A stretch of DNA of 13,755 nucleotides. Source: an uncultured Alphaproteobacteria bacterium (GTDB taxonomy: Bacteria > Pseudomonadota > Alphaproteobacteria > Caulobacterales > Parvularculaceae). Each line of letters begins with the position of its first letter. Position 1 is the stretch's first letter. Below are positions 1 through 6,622 of the stretch, piece after piece. The position numbers were made by a program, and so were the translations under genes. The stretch spans positions 1-13,755 of the forward strand of contig CALKYG010000153.1 in assembly GCA_938003575.1 (NCBI GenBank). The letters run 5' to 3'. The notes under the pieces were generated by a model. The model saw nothing but the letters and a program-made list of their open reading frames with translations, had not been told where the DNA came from and made no database searches.

Positions 1-543
1 ATGGACTACAACGTTCTCCTGACGAAGGATTTCGAGGCCTTCGACAGGCCGTTCGACGCCTCTCTCGATGTGCGTTTGTCGCAGCTCTTCGAACAGGAAG
101 TCGAAGTCCTCGGTTCGATTGACGACAATGCGGGCGAAACGGAATCGCCGACCTGGCGCGGCAACGCCAGCCTGCTCGTCGGCACCGGCGACTTCCGGTT
201 CAACTGGCTGACGCGTTGGATTGGCGGCGGCAAGGAAGACACCTATGGTCAAAACTTCGGTTTTGACGTTGCGTGTCCTGCGCCGGGCCCGAACCGGCCG
301 CTCGCAAACGGCGATACCTGCGCGCCCGTCGATTACACGACCAACTACTTCGTCCATAACATGTCGTTTACCTGGGCGCCGGGCGACTGGGTGATGACGG
401 CGGGTCTTCGCAACGTCTTCAACCGCGGCCCGGAACTGGTCGATGCGGACGGCGTGTTGACTTCGGTCTACAACGTGCCGGTCGGCGTCGGTTATGATCT
501 CACTGGCCGGACCGCCTTTGTGTCGGTGCGCAAGACTTTCTGA
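1..543 (+). CDS. TonB-dependent outer-membrane receptor, C-terminal fragment (cut by window edge)
   Basis: This is the last 180 residues of a TonB-dependent receptor beta-barrel, an outer-membrane protein that imports ligands such as siderophores or glycans using TonB energy. Visible support is the alternation of short amphipathic strands, the C-terminal 'GLRNVFNRGPE' type motif (about residues 136-146) common in the last strands of these barrels, and a terminal Phe after 'FVSVRKTF', the usual outer-membrane assembly signal. Two Cys residues (about 91 and 106) in an extracellular-loop-like segment resemble the disulphide loop seen in many large alphaproteobacterial receptors. Full receptors run to about 700-1000 residues, so the plug and most of the barrel lie upstream of the window. 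The ATG at base 1 is probably an internal Met and not the start. The ligand cannot be told from this fragment. Confidence 0.88.
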   Translation: MDYNVLLTKDFEAFDRPFDASLDVRLSQLFEQEVEVLGSIDDNAGETESPTWRGNASLLVGTGDFRFNWLTRWIGGGKEDTYGQNFGFDVACPAPGPNRPLANGDTCAPVDYTTNYFVHNMSFTWAPGDWVMTAGLRNVFNRGPELVDADGVLTSVYNVPVGVGYDLTGRTAFVSVRKTF

Positions 544-568
544 TCGTCAACCCGATCAGTTTGATTGG

Positions 569-599
569 CCGGGGCCCTGAAAGGGGCCCCGGTTTTTTT
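569..599 (+). terminator. Rho-independent terminator after the TonB receptor
   Basis: A perfect 9-bp GC-rich stem (569-577 pairs with 584-592) encloses a 6-base loop (578-583) and is followed at once by seven T residues (593-599). It begins 26 bases after the receptor stop. This is a textbook intrinsic terminator on the plus strand and separates the receptor from the next gene. Confidence 0.93.
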
Positions 600-678
600 G
601 GGCCGTCGCAGGGATAGCCGCGGTTGCCGCGCGGCGCCGGGCGTGCGAGTGCTCCGGCGGCGGGGGGCGGAACCGGAA

Positions 679-1356
679 ATGATCCTCGAAAAATCGATGA
701 CGCCGAGGGACGAGGACTTCTTATTGTCCGAGCGATACGCCTCGCGGCCGGACCGCGCCCGTGTTGCTGCAATCTTTGTCATTCATGAAGAGATAAGGCG
801 AATTCCGGCCGCGGTCAGCGAACCGCCTCTGGGCGAAATCAGGCTCCAATGGTGGCGCGAGGCGCTGGACGCCGTCATGCGGGAGGGCGGGCGGCGAGAC
901 CATCCCGCGATCGATTTTCTGGCGGCGAATGGCGGCCTCTCATCGGTTGACCGCGATCGATTCGAGCGATTGATCGATATGCGCGCGCGCCTGCTCTACG
1001 AAAACGAATTTCGCTCGTTTGAGGATCTCCGCGCCTTTTTGCGGGGCGCCGAGGCGCCGCTGGCCTCGATCGCACTCGGTGAGGCGAATGAGGGCGTTGA
1101 GCGGCTCTGCGAAGCCTATGCGCTTGCTCGTTTTGCGCCGGTTCTCGCGCCGCGCTTATCGGCGGATGCGGCCGCCTGCGCCGGCGCGTTGACGGACGCA
1201 AATGCCGAAGCCTTCACCGCGCTTTCGCCGCAACATGCCGGCCGCATTGCATTCCTTGCGCTTTCTCGCGGTTACGCGGTGCGGCCGGACGGACGAGCAT
1301 GGCCCCTCGCAAAGCGGCTCGACATGTTCCGCGCCATCCTGACCGGCAGGATCTAG
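679..1356 (+). CDS. Squalene/phytoene-synthase-like protein without the Asp-rich motifs (NDUFAF6-like)
   Basis: A 225-residue protein of the squalene/phytoene synthase fold. The clearest match is 'SEPPLGEIRLQWWREALDAV' (residues 47-66), the hallmark of the subfamily that includes the mitochondrial complex I assembly factor NDUFAF6. In true synthases the first Asp-rich motif (DxxxD) lies just before this segment, but here the place reads 'IHEEIRRIPAAV' (35-46). No second Asp-rich motif is visible either, so isoprenoid condensation is unlikely. A role in respiratory complex assembly is an inference from the family. At 225 residues it is shorter than usual, and the region after about residue 155 where relatives carry a GR-x-YLP-like motif seems to be missing. 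I chose ATG 679, preceded by GGCGGAACCGGAA; ATG 697 is the alternative. A TTG further upstream would put the start inside the terminator. It converges with the clc gene with one base between stops. Confidence 0.8.
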   Translation: MILEKSMTPRDEDFLLSERYASRPDRARVAAIFVIHEEIRRIPAAVSEPPLGEIRLQWWREALDAVMREGGRRDHPAIDFLAANGGLSSVDRDRFERLIDMRARLLYENEFRSFEDLRAFLRGAEAPLASIALGEANEGVERLCEAYALARFAPVLAPRLSADAAACAGALTDANAEAFTALSPQHAGRIAFLALSRGYAVRPDGRAWPLAKRLDMFRAILTGRI

Positions 1357-1357
1357 C

Positions 1358-2992
1358 CTAGCGGTGGTAGGCGATGTGACTCTCGATCAGCGCCTTGTTA
1401 TAAGCGCTGAGCGCGCGAGCCCTCGAAAGATACCCGATCACTATCGACGGCGCCTCGGCATGGACGACAGGCAGGCCGGCATCGTCCGCTTCATCGAATT
1501 TCGCCAGCGCTTCGCCGAGCGAGGAGAAAGCGGCGAGGCGCGGCGAGTCCTCGTCAAGCGGCGGCGCGTCCGGCATCGGCTGCATGACGTCGCGCACGCG
1601 AATGGTCTGCAAAAGCACGCCTTGCGGTCCGTCCGAAAGATCATAGCCGCGCCTCGCCAGCTGCCAGTGAAAGAACGACTTGCCGACGATCGCCTGGGTG
1701 ACGAGCGTCGCAATCGCCACCGACACCATCAGCGAGATCGTCATGGCGTAATCGCCCGTCAATTCGAAGACGATCAGCGTCGTCGAGATCGGCGCGCCCA
1801 TGATCGCGCCGCAGGCGGCGCCCATGCCCACCATCGAATAGAAGGCCGGGCTCGCGGCCGCATCGGGAGCAACGAGGCTGACGACTGAGCCGAAAGCCGC
1901 GCCCGCGAGCGCGCCGATCATCAGGCCAGGCGAAAACACGCCCCCGCTGAAACGGCATGACAGCGTGATCGCCGTCGCCGCCATTTTGAGAACAAGGAGC
2001 GTGAGTAAAAATGTCAGCCCGTATTCGCCGGCGAGCGTACGCGAGGTCGCTTCATAGCCGACGCCGAAAACCTCAGGGTAATAAGCGCCGATCAACCCGA
2101 TCGCCGCGCCGCCGAATGGCGGCAGGAGATAATAGGGCATATTCAGCGTGTCGGCGAAGCGCCTTACGCGTTCCGTCGCTTCCTGCAACGAGGCGAGAAA
2201 CGCCGAAGCGACAAGACCGCAAAGCAGGCCGAGCGCCGCTGACAACGCCGCGTCGATCGGCTGTACGGAGCCATATTCCGGCGCGACAAACGCCGGGAAG
2301 TCGCCGAGCGCAAGGCGCGTGACAATGGACGCCGCGACGCTCGCCGCCGCGATCGGTCCGAAAATCGATATCGCATAGCTGCCCATGACGACTTCGAGAG
2401 AAAACAGGACGCCGGCGAGCGGCGCGTTGAAACTCGCCGCGACCGCCGCGGCGGCGCCGCAGCCGAGCAATGTCCGCCGTTCCTTCAGCGAGAATCCGAA
2501 ATGCCGGTCAAGGAATGAAGCCATGGCGGCGCCGAGATGCACCGCCGGTCCTTCTCGTCCAGCGCTGCCGCCGACGCCGAGCGATATCGCAGAAACGACG
2601 GCCGCGGCGGCGCCCGCGCGAAGCGAAATGCGGCCGTCGGTGACGGCGCGCGCCTCGATCACTTCGGCGACGCCCTGGCTGCGCCCATCTTTCAGCCAGC
2701 CGAAACGGTCAGCCAGAAAAAGCATTGCCGAAACGATAACGCCCCCGAGGACCGGCGTGATCCACGCACGCCAGAAGCCGAGCGAAGCGGCGCCGCTTGC
2801 AAACATCTCCTCATCAGCGCCGAATGCCGTCATCGAAACGGCGTCGATCGCCGCACGGAATGCGATCACCGCATAGGCCGTCGCCGCGCCGATGACGACG
2901 GCGAAGGCCCACAATCGGGCTGGCGCCAGCGCACTCGCGCCCTTGCGAAGCCTTCGGGCCGTGCGGCGGAACTGGACGGCGGACCGCTTCAA
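1358..2992 (-). CDS. ClC-family chloride channel/transporter with C-terminal CBS-like region
   Basis: A 544-residue polytopic inner-membrane protein of the ClC family, which moves Cl- (or other anions) across the membrane. Family motifs are plain: 'GREGP' (145-149) with the gating glutamate E147, 'GGVFSPG' (350-356), and the helix-rich stretch 'GAPISTTLIVFELTGDY' (399-415). The first motif, GSGIP in E. coli ClcA, is altered to about 'SQGVAEV' (105-111). The position matching the internal proton glutamate (E203 in E. coli) is Val201 in 'FSLEVV', and the ion-coordinating Tyr445 position is Phe441. Both resemble channel-type or variant ClCs more than classical H+/Cl- exchangers. A soluble tail (about 463-544, starting 'IRVRDVMQP') looks like a diverged CBS module. 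The start is TTG 2992, with a GGAG about 10 bases upstream. It is divergent from the glnE-like gene, so the 146-bp gap between them (2993-3138) probably holds both promoters, though no convincing boxes were seen. Confidence 0.93.
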   Translation of the reverse strand: MKRSAVQFRRTARRLRKGASALAPARLWAFAVVIGAATAYAVIAFRAAIDAVSMTAFGADEEMFASGAASLGFWRAWITPVLGGVIVSAMLFLADRFGWLKDGRSQGVAEVIEARAVTDGRISLRAGAAAAVVSAISLGVGGSAGREGPAVHLGAAMASFLDRHFGFSLKERRTLLGCGAAAAVAASFNAPLAGVLFSLEVVMGSYAISIFGPIAAASVAASIVTRLALGDFPAFVAPEYGSVQPIDAALSAALGLLCGLVASAFLASLQEATERVRRFADTLNMPYYLLPPFGGAAIGLIGAYYPEVFGVGYEATSRTLAGEYGLTFLLTLLVLKMAATAITLSCRFSGGVFSPGLMIGALAGAAFGSVVSLVAPDAAASPAFYSMVGMGAACGAIMGAPISTTLIVFELTGDYAMTISLMVSVAIATLVTQAIVGKSFFHWQLARRGYDLSDGPQGVLLQTIRVRDVMQPMPDAPPLDEDSPRLAAFSSLGEALAKFDEADDAGLPVVHAEAPSIVIGYLSRARALSAYNKALIESHIAYHR

Positions 2993-3138
2993 GGGCGAAA
3001 AATCTCCGTTTCTTCACAATGCGATAGCCCGCTCGATCGAACTATTCAAATCGGCTTAAGGCTCCCTTCATTACGTTGCGGCACTGTCAAACGCGGTATT
3101 TCCGCCAATTTGCGCCAGGGGCAGGGGAACAGCCGCAC

Positions 3139-5928
3139 ATGTCGTCAAGATCGTACGCACGGCCGTCAGATTCCGAGTTCACTACTGAAACGATTGACCC
3201 GACGCGCGCGGCGTCCGGCGCCGGCCGCTGGCGGCGTTCGCTTGCCGAAAGTCTCGGGCAGGACCCTGGCGCGTCGCTCGACGAGCCGCGGCGCATGCTG
3301 GCGATGCTCAAGATATTCGGCGCGACCCGCCGGCTCGCCGATCTTTGCTTCAAATATCCGGTTTTTGCGGGACAGGCGTTTCTTGAGGGCCCAAGCCAGG
3401 TTCTCGCCGAAGCGGCGCGCGATCTGACGGCGCTCAACGGCGGCGTCGGCGGCCCTGATGCGCTCTACGGCGCCCTCGCGCCGATCAAGAACCGCGCGGA
3501 CATCGCCATCGCCGTCGCCGAAATTTCCGGCCAATGGACGACCGGCGAAGCGACCGCGGCGAGAACGGATCTGGCCGAACGCATTGTTGAGACGGCGCTC
3601 GCTTGGCTCGTTCGCGTTTCGGTCAGCCGCGGCGAGCTGCCGATCACGCTTGACGATAGCGCGGCCAAGGGCGTCTTCGCGCTCGCCGGCGGCGATTTCG
3701 CACATGAGGACCTTGCGCCTTATGGTCCGCTCGACGTGCTTGTCGTCTATGACAGCGCATCGTTCGTAGGGCCGTCCGCGCGGATGGCCGAGCGCGCTTT
3801 CGTTCGGATCGGCGCCGAATTCCGGGAAGCGTTTGAAGGAAAGCCGGGAGACTACCCGCTCTATTCCGTAAGAACGCCGCTCGGAAACGGTGTCAACGGC
3901 GCGGGATTTGTTGAGTCATCGGCGCGAGTCGTCGCAGCGCTCAACAATCCCCAGCAAAATCCGGTCAAGCGGTGGCTCGCCGCCTCGCGCGTCATCGCGG
4001 GCGATCGCCGCGCCGGCGGCGATTTCATCGAAACAACGGAAGAAATCGTTTGGAGCAAGGGCGAGCTTCTCGGTGAAAACGGCCGGTCCGAATTGCTGAA
4101 ACTGTCCGAAGATCCGCGGCACGCCTTCCGCGCGGCCGCCAACTTGATGCGCTGGAGCCTTGGCCGCTCCCGCGCCATGTTCCGCACCGCTTCTGCGCGT
4201 GAAGTCTTCAAGCGTGCGGCGGAGGCGGGCGCAATCCCTGCGGACATCGCCGCCCGCCTTTCGGTCGGCGCCGAATTCGCCCAGACGATTGTGTCGCGCG
4301 CGCAGGCGATGAAAGGGGCGGCGGCGTTCGGCGCCGCATCGCCGGATGAGGAAGGCGCGCTCGCCTCTCTTTGCGGTTATGCGGATTATGCCTCCCTCGC
4401 AGCGGCGCGCGACGGCGCTGTCGCCGATGCGCGCAATGCGCTCGTTCGACTGCTCGAAGGCCCGCGCGCGGATTTCGCCAGATTCCGCAGCGGCGAACGC
4501 AATCCCGACGATGTTGACAAGCTCGAAGACCTCGGTTTCCGCAACGGCGCGAACCTTTCATCCCTGGTTGACGGCTGGGCGGAGCTATGCGCCGCGGGCG
4601 GGGCTGCGCGCTTTTCAGAGATCGCTCCCGGCCTGCTTACGGCATTTGGCGAAACTCAACACCCGGACGAGGCGGTCCGGCTGTTCGACAGAATCCTGCG
4701 CCTTGAGGAAAGCAGCGTCAGAAAGGTTCATTCCAGCACGCGCGCCGGGGTGCGCGACGGGCTTGTTGACGCGCTTGGCTGTTTCGGTACCGCGATCGAG
4801 CCGTTGATCGAGAACAGTGAGGCGTGCGTCACGCTTTTCGAGCCGCGCGGCGCCGAGACGCCGAAAAACGGCCGCGAATGGCTCGCTCGCTATGCGCCGC
4901 CGAGCGGGAAAGCGGGTGCGCCGGCGATCGCCGACTGGCGCCGCGAACAGATCGCTCGCATCGCCCTTTGCGCGGCGGCCGGCGATATGGGATTTGACAG
5001 CGCTTCCTCTGCGCTCGAATCCGTTCACACGACAACGCTGCAAAGGCTCTTTGACGTCGCAGTTCGGGAGACTGAACCGTCGGCCGAAATAGCCCTTCAT
5101 GTGTTTGACGGGCCTGCGCGCGGGATCCCCGGCTATTCAACGCCGATCGGCTTTATATCCAGCGCTCCTTCCGCGGAATCGCAGGAGCAGATTGCAAGAA
5201 CGTTCATCGACTCGCTCAGCGCGCTGGGCGAGGGGCTGTTCTCCCTTTCGCCCGATGTTTCTCATCGTCCGGGCGGGATCGCCGGTCCGCTCGCACCGGA
5301 AGCAGCGCAAATGAAAGCCTATATCCAGTCCGAAGCGGTCGCCCATGACCAGATTCTGATTGCGCGCGCCCGCGTCATTGCGGGTCCGGACAAGGCGCAG
5401 GCGGCTGCGACAGCCGCGCTGCGGGGCGCGGTCGCCAATCCGAAGCGCGCCGAAATCCTGCTCCGCGACCTCGATCGCGCGCGCGCGCAGCGTCTTCGGC
5501 GGGACCGGGCCGGGTCTCCCTGGGACCTCGAACAATCTGAAGGCGGTCTCTTTGACGTCGAGCTCATCATTTCGACGCTGATCTACCGTCATGCGGGCGC
5601 ACAGCCTGCGCTGCAATCCTCGCAACCGGCCGAGGCGCTTGACCATATGGCGCGCGCCGGAATCATCAATCTGGAAGTCGCTGAAACGTTGAAAGGCGCA
5701 CGCGCGTTCTGGACGCGACTCGCCGCGGCGCGCGCGCTTGCACGCTGGTCTGACCCCCAGCGTGAGCCGGTGCGCCCGCGCTTTGCCGCGCTGCTCGCGA
5801 GGGCCGCCGAAGTCGACAGTTTTGCGCAAGTGCGCCCGATCATGCGCGGATACGCCGAGGAAGTGACGCGGCTTTACGCCCAACTTGTTCTTGGACGTCC
5901 GTCAGCGGGACTTGTCGCCACCGCTTGA
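3139..5928 (+). CDS. GlnE-family protein (glutamine synthetase adenylyltransferase-like) with degenerate active sites
   Basis: A 929-residue protein with the architecture of GlnE, the two-headed enzyme that adenylylates and deadenylylates glutamine synthetase. Framework matches include 'WLAASRVIAGD' (279-289; family W.R.AL.KAR.VAGD), the linker 'DEAVRLFDRILRLEE', 'ILIARARVIAGPD' and 'PWDLEQSEGGLFDVELI' (794-810). Both nucleotidyltransferase cores are eroded. The N-terminal G-S/T-D-x-D slot reads 'YGPLDVLVVYD' (195-205), with only one Asp kept. The C-terminal slot reads 'GYSTPIGFI' (665-673), with none. The N-terminal DxRLRPdG segment is 'VRTPLGNG' (244-251), while the C-terminal 'DVSHRPGG' (706-713) keeps only D and RP. 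A working enzyme is therefore doubtful, although the long open frame argues against a pseudogene. I chose ATG 3139, with AGGGGA about 11 bases upstream. The TTG 63 bases earlier adds residues with no family look. The 3' end overlaps the convergent RHH gene by 27 bases. Confidence 0.85.
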   Translation: MSSRSYARPSDSEFTTETIDPTRAASGAGRWRRSLAESLGQDPGASLDEPRRMLAMLKIFGATRRLADLCFKYPVFAGQAFLEGPSQVLAEAARDLTALNGGVGGPDALYGALAPIKNRADIAIAVAEISGQWTTGEATAARTDLAERIVETALAWLVRVSVSRGELPITLDDSAAKGVFALAGGDFAHEDLAPYGPLDVLVVYDSASFVGPSARMAERAFVRIGAEFREAFEGKPGDYPLYSVRTPLGNGVNGAGFVESSARVVAALNNPQQNPVKRWLAASRVIAGDRRAGGDFIETTEEIVWSKGELLGENGRSELLKLSEDPRHAFRAAANLMRWSLGRSRAMFRTASAREVFKRAAEAGAIPADIAARLSVGAEFAQTIVSRAQAMKGAAAFGAASPDEEGALASLCGYADYASLAAARDGAVADARNALVRLLEGPRADFARFRSGERNPDDVDKLEDLGFRNGANLSSLVDGWAELCAAGGAARFSEIAPGLLTAFGETQHPDEAVRLFDRILRLEESSVRKVHSSTRAGVRDGLVDALGCFGTAIEPLIENSEACVTLFEPRGAETPKNGREWLARYAPPSGKAGAPAIADWRREQIARIALCAAAGDMGFDSASSALESVHTTTLQRLFDVAVRETEPSAEIALHVFDGPARGIPGYSTPIGFISSAPSAESQEQIARTFIDSLSALGEGLFSLSPDVSHRPGGIAGPLAPEAAQMKAYIQSEAVAHDQILIARARVIAGPDKAQAAATAALRGAVANPKRAEILLRDLDRARAQRLRRDRAGSPWDLEQSEGGLFDVELIISTLIYRHAGAQPALQSSQPAEALDHMARAGIINLEVAETLKGARAFWTRLAAARALARWSDPQREPVRPRFAALLARAAEVDSFAQVRPIMRGYAEEVTRLYAQLVLGRPSAGLVATA

Positions 5929-6138
5929 GGCGGCGGTTTCAGAAAGCGCGTAAACGCGAAGCGCCGAGGCGAGCCCCGGCGCTGGCGACGTTTTCAGTCG
6001 CATCTGGTCGATTTCGGCGATGAGCGAGGGAAGGCTCAGGCCGCGCCGGGCCGCCGCGTTGTCAAGGACCGCCCAGAATTCCGGCTCGAGCGCTATGCTC
6101 GTCCTGTGGCCCTTGATGCTGATCGACCGCTTCTTCAC
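5902..6138 (-). CDS. Ribbon-helix-helix domain protein (RHH_4 type), putative DNA-binding regulator
   Basis: A 78-residue basic protein that fits the small alphaproteobacterial RHH_4 family. It opens with a beta-strand segment 'SISIKGHRTSIALEPEFW' (about 5-22), followed by two helices ('AVLDNAAARRG' and 'SLPSLIAEIDQMR'). In RHH proteins the strand of a dimer reads the DNA major groove. Target genes are unknown. The start is GTG 6138, since the family motif begins a few residues after it. An ATG two bases upstream is out of frame and meets a stop at once. The ribosome-binding site is weak. The gene is convergent with and overlaps the end of the GlnE-like gene by 27 bases. Its upstream region is filled by palindromic element 1, so the element probably lies in or next to its promoter. 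In many alphaproteobacteria this family is found near fumC; here it lies about 5 kb from fumC on the same strand. Confidence 0.8.
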   Translation of the reverse strand: MKKRSISIKGHRTSIALEPEFWAVLDNAAARRGLSLPSLIAEIDQMRLKTSPAPGLASALRVYALSETAASSGGDKSR

Positions 6139-6180
6139 ATGCGCGGACTATCAAAATCTCGTCGATTGCGGAACAGCCGC

Positions 6181-6258
6181 CTAGTGTGGCGGATCAGGAG
6201 TTCGCGCTGCAGCCCCCGCGGGCGAGGACGCGAACTCCTGATCCATGAGCCACACCAG
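6181..6258. repeat. CTAG-ended palindromic element 1
   Basis: A 78-bp near-palindrome. Bases 6191-6206 pair perfectly with 6229-6244 (16 bp). An asymmetric insert ATGAG (6245-6249) sits opposite a single C. The stem then continues with TGTGG (6185-6189) against CCACA (6250-6254) and ends in CTAG (6181-6184) against CCAG (6255-6258). The loop is about 22 bp and GC-rich. It lies 42 bp upstream of the RHH start. There is no T-tract, so it is not a simple terminator. The architecture is shared with element 2 and suggests a short mobile or REP/MITE-like unit. Confidence 0.85.
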
Positions 6259-6271
6259 AGTGATGATTTCG

Positions 6272-6345
6272 CTAGTGTCCTGATCGAATCCGAAGTTCGT
6301 CTGACCGCACGACTAATGATGCGAACTTCGGATTCGGGACACTAG
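6272..6345. repeat. CTAG-ended palindromic element 2
   Basis: A 74-bp near-palindrome, 13 bp after element 1. The outer arms CTAGTGTCC (6272-6280) and GGACACTAG (6337-6345) are perfect complements. The inner arms 6285-6299 and 6322-6336 are also perfect (15 bp). An unpaired TGAT (6281-6284) sits on one side only, and the loop is 6300-6321. The design matches element 1 (CTAG ends, GTG next, one-sided 4-5 base insert near one end), but the inner sequence differs. Its right CTAG provides the stop codon of the 72-residue gene. Confidence 0.88.
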
Positions 6346-6560
6346 TTCCGAGCCCAGTTTTCGAGGCCATGCGACTTGATCTTTTGCGTCGCCATGGTGA
6401 TCCCGTCGATAATGCCCGCCATGTGAGAGACCGCCTCGGCGTCGCAATCGGCAAGTTCCGCGCCGAGCGCCTTGTATAGCGCCTCGATGTCGATTCCATG
6501 GGCGAAGAGAAACTGCGCCAGAATGAGACGCGTCTGGCTGGGCGATTTCGTGTCGGCCAT
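6342..6560 (-). CDS. Small protein of 72 residues, unknown function
   Basis: I do not recognise this protein. It is likely real because the ATG at 6560 has a strong ribosome-binding site (GAGGA, 6568-6572) seven bases away, it follows the TolC-type gene by 62 bases on the same strand, and its composition is protein-like. It has a basic/polar start, then an amphipathic helix-like stretch ('LILAQFLFAHGIDIEALYKA', about 13-32), an acidic turn with the single Cys 'ELADCDAEAV' and a second helical stretch ('HMAGIIDGITMATQKIK'). There is no signal peptide, double-glycine leader or evident metal motif. It is probably a cytosolic helical protein. The position suggests the last gene of the export operon, perhaps an accessory factor. 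Its stop TAG (6344-6342) lies inside the terminal CTAG of palindromic element 2, so the original C-terminus may have been changed by insertion of the element. Confidence 0.65.
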   Translation of the reverse strand: MADTKSPSQTRLILAQFLFAHGIDIEALYKALGAELADCDAEAVSHMAGIIDGITMATQKIKSHGLENWARN

Positions 6561-6622
6561 ATCATTATCCTCAATTTTCGTCCGCGCCGTCCAAAATGAA
6601 CGGTCGCCGCGATCTTAACCTG

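Noticed and set aside
565..678. Upstream TTG extension of the synthase-like gene
   Set aside because: It starts inside the receptor's intrinsic terminator, and the added residues are Arg/Gly-rich with no family resemblance; ATG 679 fits better.
3076..3138. TTG extension of the GlnE-like gene
   Set aside because: There is no convincing ribosome-binding site and the residues are unlike the family; ATG 3139 has AGGGGA upstream.
2537..3427. Plus-strand open frame across the clc 5' end and glnE-like start
   Set aside because: It is Arg/Ser/Pro-rich shadow sequence with no recognisable domain, overlapping two supported genes.
6272..6345. Element 2 as the operon's intrinsic terminator
   Set aside because: The stem is long, but there is no T-run on either side and the outer arms are interrupted by a one-sided insert; its shared design with element 1 favours a repeat family.
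6272..6574. Alternative 100-residue minus-strand frame over the small-protein gene
   Set aside because: Its composition is Arg/Ser-rich and it reads through palindromic element 2; the 72-residue frame has the ribosome-binding site and a balanced composition.
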